Source of the DNA: Chersky-840 sp050011815
GTDB taxonomy: Bacteria > Actinomycetota > Acidimicrobiia > Acidimicrobiales > UBA8190
Direction of reading: 5' to 3'
Assembly (NCBI GenBank): GCA_050011815.1
Contig: JBEKIJ010000010.1
Location: forward strand, 124,001-188,000
DNA length: 64,000 bases
In this document: piece by piece, positions 43,436 to 52,075 of the stretch
How positions within the stretch are numbered: the first letter of the stretch is position 1
How the letters are laid out: each line of letters begins with the position of its first letter
Translations under genes and position numbers: made by a program
Notes under the pieces: model-generated
Databases searched by the model: none
What the model saw: only the letters and a program-made list of their open reading frames with translations
What the model was told of the DNA's origin: nothing

Positions 43436-43772
43436 TCGGACCGGCCACTGATCGACGGCCCTCTCGAGTTGCGCCTTTGACATCTTCGATCGGCCCTTCA
43501 CCTCCCGACATCTCGCCTCCTCATAGACCTGATCGCGGGTGCAACCGCCCGGGCCCCGATGAGATTGCAACCCACCTCGTCTTCCCGAGGAGATGTCCTT
43601 CGTCGACGCCGGGCTCGATGGCTTCGCCTCTCCGGACCGAGCTCGTTCCTTGGTTGACCGTCCGGGCCGCGATCTCCTCGGCCAGGTCTTCGGAGTCTCC
43701 CTGTTCGAGGAGTCCCTCGTTGATGTGGTCGTATTGACACTCACGTTTGGAACTGCACGCTCCATGAGGCAT
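43436..43772 (-). pseudogene. Frameshifted plasmid-stabilisation-like gene with a Rho-N-like motif
   Basis: ATG 43772 has a strong ribosome site (GGAGGAGGGG). Frame 1 reads SSKRECQYDHINEG, EQGDSEDLAEEIAARTVN; frame 2 continues KERARSGEAK, DISSGRRGGL, SHRGPGG and YEEARCREVKGRSKMSKAQLE. One extra C in AACCAAG near 43652 breaks the frame between TVN and KERARSG, a junction intact in relatives. The normal stop near 43436 is also missing, so frame 2 runs on. Relatives are small basic proteins annotated as plasmid stabilisation proteins. Confidence 0.6.
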
Positions 43773-43932
43773 CTCGCCCCTCCTCCGTGGTGGGAGTCAG
43801 CTCCCAAGAGCCGGGCTCCCGATCGGACCGATCACTTCTGAGTCCCTACCCCACCGTGGGACGGAAGCAACATCGACGTCAGCCGTCAAAAACTCCCCGG
43901 AATGTGGTCCTCTGCGCGCCATTGGGTAGAAC
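43773..43932. other. 160-bp gap before the YihY gene
   Basis: It holds the ribosome site of the decayed gene on the minus strand; no further element is seen. Confidence 0.3.
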
Positions 43933-44910
43933 ATGACGATGAACCCCCTGGAGAAGACTGTCCGCCGCATCGACGGGTTCCAGCAGCGCCACACGGTCCC
44001 GTCCTTTGTGTTCGGTGTCATGAAGAAGTTCGGAGACGACTCAGCCGGCACCCTGGCGGCGCTCATCGCCTACTACGGGTTCCTGTCGATCTTTCCCTTG
44101 CTCCTTGTCCTCACGACCGTCCTCGGGCTCTTTTTCACACACGATGTCGCTCTGCAGAACCGCATCATCGGTTCGGCGGTCGGCCAGTTCCCCATCGTGG
44201 GCACCCAGCTTTCGAAACCCCACGGGGTGAGCTCGCTCCGGTCGGGCAGCGTGCTCGGCCTGGTCGTCGGCCTGATCGGCTTGGTGTGGGGCTCGCTCGG
44301 CATCAGTCAGGCCGCCCAGCGGGCCATGGCCGAGGTATGGAACATCCCCGGGGCCAACCGCCCCGGCTTCCTGCCCCGCCTCGGACGCAGTCTCGAATTC
44401 GTCGGCCTGCTGGCGCTCGACCTCGTGCTCACCACGTTCCTGGTCGGGTCGGCCACTCTGGGAACCGGTCCGTTGTGGCTGCATGTCCTCAAAGTGGCAT
44501 TGGGACTGGCGGTCAACGTGGTCGTCTACGTGCTCGGCTTCCGCATTCTCACGCCCAAGTCGATCAAGACCAATTGCCTCGTCACCGGGGCCGTCCTGGC
44601 CGGCGCAGGGTGGACCATCTTGCAATACGCAGGAACGCTCCTCGTCGGCCACACCCTGCGCCATGCCAGCCAGACCTATGGCTACTTCGGCAGCGTGCTG
44701 GGCTTGATCTCGTTCTTGTACCTGGCCGCCGAGCTCACCGTCTACGCCGCGGAAGTGAACGTCGTCCGGATGCGGAAGCTCTACCCCCGGAGCATCACGC
44801 AGCCGCCCCTGACGCCGGCCGACCGTGCTGTGCTCACGGCGGTGGCCGAACAAGGACAACGGCGTCCCGAACAGCGCGTCCATGTCGAATTCGAATCCAC
44901 GCCAGAATAG
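43933..44910 (+). CDS. YihY/BrkB family inner-membrane protein
   Basis: 325 aa with six or seven membrane helices. The family signature appears early as DDSAGTLAALIAYYGFLSIFPLLLVL and later as LGFRILTPKSIKT and YGYFGSVLGLISFLYLAAELTVYAAEVNV. Family members (formerly tRNA-processing RNase BN by misannotation) are membrane proteins of unclear function. The C-terminal 55 residues are polar. It precedes an MFS gene by about 200 bp. Confidence 0.9.
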   Translation: MTMNPLEKTVRRIDGFQQRHTVPSFVFGVMKKFGDDSAGTLAALIAYYGFLSIFPLLLVLTTVLGLFFTHDVALQNRIIGSAVGQFPIVGTQLSKPHGVSSLRSGSVLGLVVGLIGLVWGSLGISQAAQRAMAEVWNIPGANRPGFLPRLGRSLEFVGLLALDLVLTTFLVGSATLGTGPLWLHVLKVALGLAVNVVVYVLGFRILTPKSIKTNCLVTGAVLAGAGWTILQYAGTLLVGHTLRHASQTYGYFGSVLGLISFLYLAAELTVYAAEVNVVRMRKLYPRSITQPPLTPADRAVLTAVAEQGQRRPEQRVHVEFESTPE

Positions 44911-45100
44911 AGACGACGAGGCCAAAGGAATCGGGTTCCCAGGGCAATCTTCGCATCACTCGCTCAGGCACTTCCCGTGCCGACACCATCCATGGGCGAC
45001 GGCGTCGTCGTCAGCGTTGCGACGACATCGGGGGGCGCCCCTGACCATCTCGGCGACGGCGGGCTCCTGGCATCCCCGGGCCGGTCCGGCGCGGCCGCCC

Positions 45101-45106
45101 TACTAT
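45101..45106 (+). promoter_or_regulatory. -10 box of a leaderless MFS transcript
   Basis: TACTAT ends 6 nt before GTG 45113; no ribosome site fits. This decides the start among several open codons. Confidence 0.5.
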
Positions 45107-45112
45107 GCGGTG

Positions 45113-46441
45113 GTGCCTGCACCGTCGCCTTCGGAGCCTGAACCGACGGCCCCCACGATCGAGGAGATCGAGGATGCCGTCGTCGACGGGGATCGACCCC
45201 TGGCCTCGGGGACCGCCATATCGGCTCTTCGCCACCGGACGTTTCGCATCGTCTACTTCGGTGCCTTCGCCTCCAACATCGGGACCTGGATGCAAAACGT
45301 CGTCCTGGGTGCCTATGCCTATGACATCACCCACTCGAGCAGCTTCGTGGGGTTGATCATCTTCGCTCAGCTCGGGCCCGCGCTCCTGCTCGCCATGGTG
45401 GGTGGGCTCATCGCCGACAGGGTGGATCGGAAGAAGTTCCTCATCGTCCTCTCCATCGAACAGCTGGCCTTCTCTGTCGTGTTGGCCTGGGTGGTGACAT
45501 CGCAGGCTCCGTCCCACCTCCTCCTCGTCCTGACGGTGGTCATGGTGGGTGTCGGCAGCGCGATGTTCGGCCCGGCCTACGCGGCCATCCTTCCCGGTCT
45601 GGTCGATCGCAGTGACCTGCCCGGTGCCATCTCGCTGAACTCGGCCCAGATGAACGCGTCGCGTGTGATCGGCCCCATCATCGGGGGGGTGGCCTACCAC
45701 TTCGTCGGACCGGCCTGGGTGTTCGCCGGGAACGCCGTCACCTACCTCTTCGTCGTGGCGGCGCTCATGGTCGTGTCCTTGCCCGTGATGCCCCAGGCGA
45801 CGCAGCACGCCAGCAGGTGGCGCGAGCTCACCGCCGGGATCACCACGGCCCGCCAGGACCGTGTGGTGGGCCGGTGCCTGGTGACCGTGTTCTTGTTCTC
45901 GTTGCTGGCGCTCGCCTTCATCGGCCAGATGCCGGTGGTGGCAGCGCACAACCTCAACATCGATCCCAAGTCCGCCAACTACGGGCTTCTCTACGCCTGC
46001 TTCGGCATGGGCGCCCTGATCGGCGCCATCTCGATCGGGACCGTGTTCGCCCGGAGCTCCAAGGCGACCATCGTTCGGGTCTGTCTCCTGTGCTATTCCG
46101 TGGCGCTCACCGTGTTCGCACTCCTGCGGGCCGCCCTTCCCGCCTACTTCGTCGTGGCAGTGGTGGGGGCGTTCTACTTCGCCTTCATCACGGCCCTGAA
46201 CACTGCCTTGCAGACCCGGCTCAGCGACGCCGTGCGCGGACGGGTGATGGCCCTGTGGATCATGGGGTTCGGGGGGACCGTCGCCCTGGGCAATCTCATC
46301 ATCGGGCCCGTGGTGTCCGACGTCGGCATCACCGCTGTCTTGATCTTCGGTGCGGGCGTCGCCCTGTTGTTGGCCTGGTACGCGGATGTGCGGGTGCGAG
46401 ACGACCAGGTGGGCGTCTTCGACACCATCCTGGCCCAATAG
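45113..46441 (+). CDS. MFS transporter (EntS-like, 12-helix)
   Basis: 442 aa from GTG 45113. The polar N-terminus (about 45 residues) leads to ALRHRTFRIVYFGAFASNIGTWMQN, a hallmark of the MFS_3/enterobactin-exporter-like group, then GGLIADRVDRKKFLI and SLNSAQMNASRVIGPIIGG. It ends VFDTILAQ. The frame upstream to 44825 overlaps the YihY gene and has no helices. The stop is 17 bp from the convergent MFS gene. Confidence 0.88.
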   Translation: MPAPSPSEPEPTAPTIEEIEDAVVDGDRPLASGTAISALRHRTFRIVYFGAFASNIGTWMQNVVLGAYAYDITHSSSFVGLIIFAQLGPALLLAMVGGLIADRVDRKKFLIVLSIEQLAFSVVLAWVVTSQAPSHLLLVLTVVMVGVGSAMFGPAYAAILPGLVDRSDLPGAISLNSAQMNASRVIGPIIGGVAYHFVGPAWVFAGNAVTYLFVVAALMVVSLPVMPQATQHASRWRELTAGITTARQDRVVGRCLVTVFLFSLLALAFIGQMPVVAAHNLNIDPKSANYGLLYACFGMGALIGAISIGTVFARSSKATIVRVCLLCYSVALTVFALLRAALPAYFVVAVVGAFYFAFITALNTALQTRLSDAVRGRVMALWIMGFGGTVALGNLIIGPVVSDVGITAVLIFGAGVALLLAWYADVRVRDDQVGVFDTILAQ

Positions 46442-46457
46442 ACCTCTCCGGCCGGTG

Positions 46458-48032
46458 TCAGGCCACCGATTCGGCTGCCATGGCGGCTGGGCGGGGCTCC
46501 TCGATCGGCTCGATCGGCGCGCCACGTTCGATACCGGAGCCGTCGCCACCGACACCTTGGGTACTGGCCTCCTCGGATGCGAGGTGATGGCGCGATGCCC
46601 GGACGAGCACACCGGCCACGATCGCCGCACCGGCCAGCAACGCCGCGCTGACGGTAAACGCTGTCGTATACCCGTGTACCGCCGCGCTCTGCACCGCCGC
46701 CGCACTCTTGACGTGGCCGGCGATGTAGGTGGCGGCGCCCGTGGCGGCCACGGTGTTGAGCAGTGCCGTGCCCAGAGACCCCCCCACCTGCTGGGTGGTG
46801 TTGACGAGTGCGCTCGCCACCCCGGCGTCGTTGGCCTCGACGCCGACGAGGGCGGTACTGCTCAAGGGGACGAAGGCCATCCCCATACCCAGGCTCACCA
46901 GGATCTCGGGCGGAAGGACATGGGCCAGGTACGAGCTGTCCACCGTGAGCCCCGTAAACCACACGAGCCCGCCGGCAGCCAGCGCCATCCCGGCGACCAT
47001 GAGGGACCGGGGACCCACCCGCGGCAGCAGGCGGCTGGAGACCCCGGCTCCGATGATGATTCCTCCCGAGAATGGCAGGAAGGCGAACCCGGTCTTGATG
47101 GCCGAGTAGTGCAACGTGCCCTGGAAGAAGTAGGTGAGGAACAGAAACGTCCCCAGCATGCCGGCCCCCACGAGCAGTGAGGCGAGGTACGAGCCGCCAC
47201 GATTGCGGTCGAGGATCACACGCAGCGGGAGGAGTGGGTGGGTGGTGCGCAATTCGATGACGGCGAACGCGCTCATCAGCACCGCCGCCCCGACGAGGAG
47301 GGCGATGGTGAACGGTGCTCCCCACCCATGCGTGCCGGCCACGGTGAAGCCGTAGACGAGGAGGAACAGGGCACCGGTGACCGTCACGGCACCGGGCAGG
47401 TCATAGCCGCCCTTCGATTCGCCCCGGCTCTCGCGCACCACGCGACTTGCCGCTATGGCTGCCACGAGCGCGATGGGGACGTTGATGAGCAGGGTCCATC
47501 GCCACGAGGCCAACTGGGTCAAGGTTCCGCCCAGGACGAGGCCGATGGCGGCTCCCCCTCCGGCGATGGCGCCGTAGACACCGAAGGCCCGGGCCCGCTC
47601 TCGGGGCTCGGTGAAGGTCACGGTGAGAAGAGACAGAGCCGCGGGTGCCATCACCGCCGCAAAGGCACCCTGCAGCGCACGAGCGCCGAAGAGCATGGCC
47701 TGATCCTGGGCCAGGCCGCCCAGAGCCGAGGCGAGGCCGAAGCCGAGCAGGCCGACGATGAACATGCGACGTCGACCGAGGTAGTCGGCGATCCGGCCGC
47801 CAAGGAGCAGGAGGCTGCCGAAGGCCAGGGTGTAGGCACCGATGACCCATTGGCGGTTGGCCACCGAGATGTGCAGGGCACGCTGGGCGGAGGGCAGGGC
47901 CACGATGACCACCGACGCGTCGAGCACGATCATGAGCTGGGCGACAGCGATGACGGCCAGGGACCAGTACCGCTTGGGATCGGCGCCTTGGGTGGGCGAT
48001 GCCGTCGTCGGCATCATCTCGGTCGTAGTCAC
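46458..48032 (-). CDS. MFS drug exporter, DHA2 (14-helix) type
   Basis: 524 aa with about 14 helices. MIVLDASVVIVALPSAQRAL is the DHA2 N-terminal motif, ADYLGRRRMFIVG the loop 2-3 motif, GGGAAIGLVLGG motif C. The C-terminal 45 residues are charged. A strong promoter and a TetR-type operator pair lie upstream, next to the divergent tetR gene, so export is probably induced by a substrate that releases the repressor. Confidence 0.92.
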   Translation of the reverse strand: MTTTEMMPTTASPTQGADPKRYWSLAVIAVAQLMIVLDASVVIVALPSAQRALHISVANRQWVIGAYTLAFGSLLLLGGRIADYLGRRRMFIVGLLGFGLASALGGLAQDQAMLFGARALQGAFAAVMAPAALSLLTVTFTEPRERARAFGVYGAIAGGGAAIGLVLGGTLTQLASWRWTLLINVPIALVAAIAASRVVRESRGESKGGYDLPGAVTVTGALFLLVYGFTVAGTHGWGAPFTIALLVGAAVLMSAFAVIELRTTHPLLPLRVILDRNRGGSYLASLLVGAGMLGTFLFLTYFFQGTLHYSAIKTGFAFLPFSGGIIIGAGVSSRLLPRVGPRSLMVAGMALAAGGLVWFTGLTVDSSYLAHVLPPEILVSLGMGMAFVPLSSTALVGVEANDAGVASALVNTTQQVGGSLGTALLNTVAATGAATYIAGHVKSAAAVQSAAVHGYTTAFTVSAALLAGAAIVAGVLVRASRHHLASEEASTQGVGGDGSGIERGAPIEPIEEPRPAAMAAESVA

Positions 48033-48146
48033 TGAGGCACCTCTCTCCTGGGGATCGGGGGGTGAGCGGACGGTCGTGAGCGGAAGTCCCGGCCCGCCGG
48101 TTCGGTCGGCCCGGTCCTGGCCTTCTGGGCCCGATTGGTCTACAAT

Positions 48147-48203
48147 CGGAGCGAAGGTTCCGTTTCAAGAGATACTATACGGAGCATGCGTTCCGTTTGT
48201 CAA
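48147..48203. promoter_or_regulatory. Divergent promoter region with two operator copies
   Basis: CGGAGCNNNNGTTCCGTTT occurs at 48147-48165 and 48180-48198, 33 bp apart (about three helix turns); halves CGGAGC and GTTCCG are near-inverted. On the minus strand TTGACA (48198-48203), an 18-bp spacer and TATAGT (48174-48179) form a near-consensus promoter for the MFS gene, and the right operator fills the spacer. TACTAT at 48173-48178 on the plus strand could serve tetR. Confidence 0.75.
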
Positions 48204-48226
48204 CCGGATGTTGGGGGCCCAACGTC

Positions 48227-48877
48227 ATGACCGCCAAGGCAGGGACCGCCCCGGGCAAGATCCTGGAGCCCACGTCGGCCGAGGACCTCGTCGACGTGAT
48301 GCCGTGCGAGTCCCGGCCCATGCGAGCCGATGCCGTGAAGAACCGGCAGCGGATCCTCGAGGCGGCCGAATCGATCTTCGCCACCGAAGGCTTGTCAGTG
48401 CCCATCGACACCGTGGCGGAACGGGCCGGAGTCGGGGTCGGGACCTTGTACCGGCACTTCCCGACCAAAGAAGCACTCTTCGAGGCGATCGTCACGGCCC
48501 GGCTCGAATTCCTCCTCGAGATGGCGAACGCACAAGCCGACGCCGAGGATCCCGGAGAGGCGCTGTTCTCGTTCTTGGGCGAATTCGCCCAACAGGCCTC
48601 GGCCAAACACGACCTGTTCGACGCCATGAGCTCGGCCGGGATCGACATCAAGTCGAGTTGTGCGGAGATGATCGACGAGATGAAGCGCAGCATTGACACC
48701 CTCCTCCACCGTGCCGTCGAGGCCGGCTCGGTACGCACGGGAGTGTCGACCGACGAGATGATCGGCCTTGTCGTGGGCGTCTGCCAAGCCGGAGGCCACT
48801 CCGGGTACGACGACGCGGCGCTGCAGCGCATGGTCCAGATCGTCTGCGACGGGCTCCGACCGCCGGTCAAGCGGTAG
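48227..48877 (+). CDS. TetR family transcriptional regulator
   Basis: 216 aa from ATG 48227; the 10 codons upstream lie in the operator region. An N-terminal extension of about 35 residues precedes the helix-turn-helix: RILEAAESIFATEGL, then IDTVAERAGVGVGTLYRHFPTKEALFEAIV. The ligand domain has AGSVRTGVSTDEMIGLVVGVC. It is divergent from the MFS exporter and very likely represses it. Confidence 0.92.
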   Translation: MTAKAGTAPGKILEPTSAEDLVDVMPCESRPMRADAVKNRQRILEAAESIFATEGLSVPIDTVAERAGVGVGTLYRHFPTKEALFEAIVTARLEFLLEMANAQADAEDPGEALFSFLGEFAQQASAKHDLFDAMSSAGIDIKSSCAEMIDEMKRSIDTLLHRAVEAGSVRTGVSTDEMIGLVVGVCQAGGHSGYDDAALQRMVQIVCDGLRPPVKR

Positions 48878-48923
48878 CCACCGCCGACTTCCGGGGTGGC
48901 GCTCGGTGGGCAATGATGCTCCG

Positions 48924-49757
48924 ATGCCAGAAGCGATCCTGCCCGGTGTGACCATCGCCTACGACGTGTTCGGACCCGATACCGGTGAGCCCGTGGTGCT
49001 CGTGTGCGGGCTCAGCCAGCCGGCTGTCGGCTGGCACTTCGCCATGATGCCGGCGCTCGTCGAGGCGGGGTACCAGGTCGTGACCTTCGACAACCGGGGG
49101 GTGGCACCGTCGTCGGCTCCCCCCGCCCCGTACACGATCGACGAGATGACCGACGACACGATCGGCCTGCTCGACCACCTCGGACTCCGGTCGGTCCATA
49201 TCGCCGGGTATTCCATGGGTGGTTGGGTGGCCGAGACCCTCGCCTACCGGCATCCCGAACGGGTCCGGTCCGCCGTTTTCATCGGCAGCTGCAACGTCGG
49301 AACGTCATGGGAGAAGGCCATTACCACGGTGGAGCGCGACCTGGCCCGACTCGACGGCGAACTCCCGCAGTGGTTCAACGCCGTGGAGACGATGCGCTAT
49401 CTGCCCAACCACGAGCTGCAACGAGACGACGTCGTCGACCAGTGGCTCTCGCTGATCGGCGACCTCGAGCCATGGCCCAACCCGGGGCGCCTCGGCCAGT
49501 ACGAGGCCGCCCTCGCCTGGTCGCTCGATCTCGAGCGCACCCGACGGTGGCCCGAGATCTCGAGACCGTGCCTGGTGCTCTCCTTCGAGCACGACGTGGA
49601 CTCCCCTCCGGAGCGGGCGCGCCAGGCTGCCGGCCAGATCCCCGGCGCCCGTTTCGTCGAGTTGGCGGGGGCCAGCCACCTCGGGGTGTTCACGCACGCC
49701 GACGCCGTGTCAGCGGCGATGTTGGCCTTCTTGTCCGACACACCCCCGACGCGCTGA
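48924..49757 (+). CDS. Alpha/beta-fold hydrolase
   Basis: 277 aa from ATG 48924. The oxyanion loop is VVLVCGLSQPAVGW, the nucleophile elbow GYSMGGWVAE (Ser near residue 98), an acid in LSFEHDVDSPPER and His in AGASHLGVF: a complete triad. FDNRGVAPSSAP is the typical second motif. It starts 46 bp after tetR and could be co-transcribed with it. The substrate is unknown. Confidence 0.87.
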   Translation: MPEAILPGVTIAYDVFGPDTGEPVVLVCGLSQPAVGWHFAMMPALVEAGYQVVTFDNRGVAPSSAPPAPYTIDEMTDDTIGLLDHLGLRSVHIAGYSMGGWVAETLAYRHPERVRSAVFIGSCNVGTSWEKAITTVERDLARLDGELPQWFNAVETMRYLPNHELQRDDVVDQWLSLIGDLEPWPNPGRLGQYEAALAWSLDLERTRRWPEISRPCLVLSFEHDVDSPPERARQAAGQIPGARFVELAGASHLGVFTHADAVSAAMLAFLSDTPPTR

Positions 49758-49782
49758 AAGGCGCCCCGATGCGGATCGGCCG

Positions 49783-50448
49783 CTAGGAGAGGGGAGCGCC
49801 CACCTCGCTCATGAGATTCTTGTAGGCCTGCTCCCCCATCGTGGTCCACATCTCCACGGCCGGTGCCGGCATGTGGGCCAGCATCTCGTCGCGGCTGGCC
49901 TGGGTCATGCGCTGGCGGATGAGGCCGAGGATCAGCCACACCTTGTCTCCCGTGAAACTTCCCAGGGCGTGACCCGGCAGGGCCCCCCACTCCTCGACCG
50001 AAAGGTTCTCGGCACACAACGGGAGAATCCGGCGCTCCTCCTCGCCGAGATGTTGCTCGAGACGCTCTCCGAGCTCCCCGAGGGCGGTCGCCGACTCCTC
50101 CTGGGCCGATGCCTCTCCCCCGGCCCACGCCGCCAGCGCCCCGCTCGATCGTTGGATCAGCTCGACGACGTCCGCGTGCTGCGATGCCATGAGGTCCAGG
50201 AGCTCGAGCTGGTCCGGGCACCGCTCGCGCAGCCGCGGGAAGACCAACAGCTCCTCCCCTTCGTGATGCACGTGGAGGAAGTCGAGCACGTTGTCGTAGA
50301 GGTTCGTGATCAAGGCCTGGCGCTCGGCGTCGGTGGCATCGACGGCCCGGACCAACTGGGGGGCGCTTCCCAGGGAGTCCCGCAGCGCCTGGTGGACGGC
50401 GAACATGTCCGAGACATCGGGACGAGGGTCTTGGTGTGCGGTGGTCAT
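49783..50448 (-). CDS. Hemerythrin-like (HHE) domain protein
   Basis: 221 aa from ATG 50448 (TGGAGC upstream). The first half has the HHE metal ligands in FLHVHHEGEELLVFPRL, ASQHADVVEL and QHLGEEERRILPL. The second half is helical (GALPGHALGSFTGDKVW, MTQASRDEML), as in longer hemerythrin-like proteins. It probably carries a di-iron site for sensing or binding O2 or NO. Confidence 0.87.
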   Translation of the reverse strand: MTTAHQDPRPDVSDMFAVHQALRDSLGSAPQLVRAVDATDAERQALITNLYDNVLDFLHVHHEGEELLVFPRLRERCPDQLELLDLMASQHADVVELIQRSSGALAAWAGGEASAQEESATALGELGERLEQHLGEEERRILPLCAENLSVEEWGALPGHALGSFTGDKVWLILGLIRQRMTQASRDEMLAHMPAPAVEMWTTMGEQAYKNLMSEVGAPLS

Positions 50449-50603
50449 GGCAGCTCCAGGGTGAGTACGGGTTCTGGGTACGTCGCCCCGAACTCTACGG
50501 AATCGCCGCCGTCCCCGCCCGCCGACGACGGTACCTCGACGCACCGGTGCTGGGAGCCAGCTGGTAGCCCTGTCAATCCGTGGCCCGGTCAATCGGTGCC
50601 CGT

Positions 50604-50957
50604 TCAATCGGTGGCGGCGGGAGGGACGAGCGTGATGGCACCCTCGGGGCACGACACCACGCAGAGCCCGCAGGCCTGGCACTGATCAGCACGAGGGGTG
50701 TACGCCGTTTGGCGCCGGTGGGCCGAGACGCGGAGCCTGGCCACCAGGCCGAGAGCTGCATAGTCCTTGTCGTCGATCCTGCGCACCTCGAAGACGTCAT
50801 GAGGGCACACGTCGACGCAGTCGTGCTTGGCTTCGCAGCGGGCATGGTCGATGGTGGGTGTCCACGACCCTGCGGGCGCGTTGCACCGGCGCCCGGGACG
50901 GTCCGGATGTTGGGCGGCACGCCGCTTCTTCTCCAGCAGTTGCTCGCTGTCGGTCAC
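50604..50957 (-). CDS. Ferredoxin with two Fe-S binding sites
   Basis: 117 aa from GTG 50957. The C-proximal site is a complete CQACGLCVVSCP ([4Fe-4S]) motif. The first site reads CEAKHDCVDVCP, i.e. Cys spaced 5 and 3, similar to the [3Fe-4S]-type arrangement of actinobacterial seven-iron ferredoxins, so this may be a 3Fe-4S/4Fe-4S protein. An N-terminal extension of about 40 residues precedes the fold. No partner oxidoreductase is adjacent. Confidence 0.8.
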   Translation of the reverse strand: MTDSEQLLEKKRRAAQHPDRPGRRCNAPAGSWTPTIDHARCEAKHDCVDVCPHDVFEVRRIDDKDYAALGLVARLRVSAHRRQTAYTPRADQCQACGLCVVSCPEGAITLVPPAATD

Positions 50958-51069
50958 GAAGGATCGGCTCCTGTCCGGCTCGGTCAGGTGGTGGGAACTG
51001 GCGGTGGTGAGGCGCGAACCATGACACAAATGCCCGAGCCGCCCTCGGCGCTCGGCGGCGGTGGGCCGG

Positions 51070-51864
51070 TCAACCCGGGCCTTTTCGCCCCACGAGATGA
51101 AAGACACGACTGAGTTGGCGGTAGGGGTCTCGTCGGCTGGCTTCGAGCTCGACCGCGGCCGTCGCCGCCACCTGCTCTGTGTCGCCGGGGTCCAACTCGA
51201 CGCCACTGAACCCGAGCCAGTCGACGAACAGCCACACCCCGTACCAGCGCACCGGCTCGACGCCCCCGCGCTGCAGGAGTCCGCTGACCTCCTCCACCGT
51301 GTCGGCCCGCCCCCGCACGCCCAGCACGCCGATCCCGGTTCTGACGTCAAAAGCAGCCAGAGCGTCCTCCCAGCGCCGTTCCAAGGCCGGTTGCACCGCC
51401 GTGGCCTTGGCGTTGGCGGTCATGATCGACACGATGCCGCCGGCAGCGGCGCATCGGCACAGCTGGCTGACCAACGGCTCCGGGTGTTCGAGGTAGCCGA
51501 GCACGCCATGGCACAACACCGCGGCGAAGCGTCGGCCGTCCACCGCCTCCTCGGCGTGCTCACCCTCGGCCTCCAGGAGTGTCACCCGTCGCTGGGCCTC
51601 ATCGGGCAGCTCCTGGAGTCGGCGTTGTGCTTTCTCCAGCATCGCCGGCGATGGATCGAGCAATGTCACCTCATAGCCGGCTTGGGCCAGCGGAAACGAT
51701 TGATGGCCCGCGCCGCCACCGACATCCAACACCGGCGCCGGTGGCTCGGGCAGATGCTCGAGCAGGTGGTGGTGCAACACATAGGTGCGCACGTAGCCCT
51801 TCACCGATGCGTAGGCCTCATTGGCGAACTTGTCGACCAATCCGGCCCAGATGTCATCGCCCAC
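51070..51864 (-). CDS. Class I SAM-dependent methyltransferase
   Basis: 264 aa from GTG 51864. The SAM motif VLDVGGGAGHQSFPLA is near residue 45, the acidic strand end in VTLLDPSPAML, then FAAVLCHGVLGYLEHP. It resembles the CmoM/SmtA type. On the minus strand TATCTT ends 6 nt before the GTG, a leaderless arrangement. It is divergent from the flavoprotein gene. Confidence 0.85.
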   Translation of the reverse strand: MGDDIWAGLVDKFANEAYASVKGYVRTYVLHHHLLEHLPEPPAPVLDVGGGAGHQSFPLAQAGYEVTLLDPSPAMLEKAQRRLQELPDEAQRRVTLLEAEGEHAEEAVDGRRFAAVLCHGVLGYLEHPEPLVSQLCRCAAAGGIVSIMTANAKATAVQPALERRWEDALAAFDVRTGIGVLGVRGRADTVEEVSGLLQRGGVEPVRWYGVWLFVDWLGFSGVELDPGDTEQVAATAAVELEASRRDPYRQLSRVFHLVGRKGPG

Positions 51865-52075
51865 GACACCAAGATACCAACCATGTCGTCCCCCACCCCG
51901 GCCGCGACATCGGCGGATCCTTTCCGCCGCCTGGGGATTCGCGTGTGTGGCGGCGTTGGCACGATTCGGCCGCGCCGCCGCTATCGACTGCACAGCGTCG
52001 TGCGCCATCACGTTCCTCGGGACCCCCTCCGTTACTGTTGGCCGGGAACGGCTTCGAGGGACAAAGGCAAGGTCG

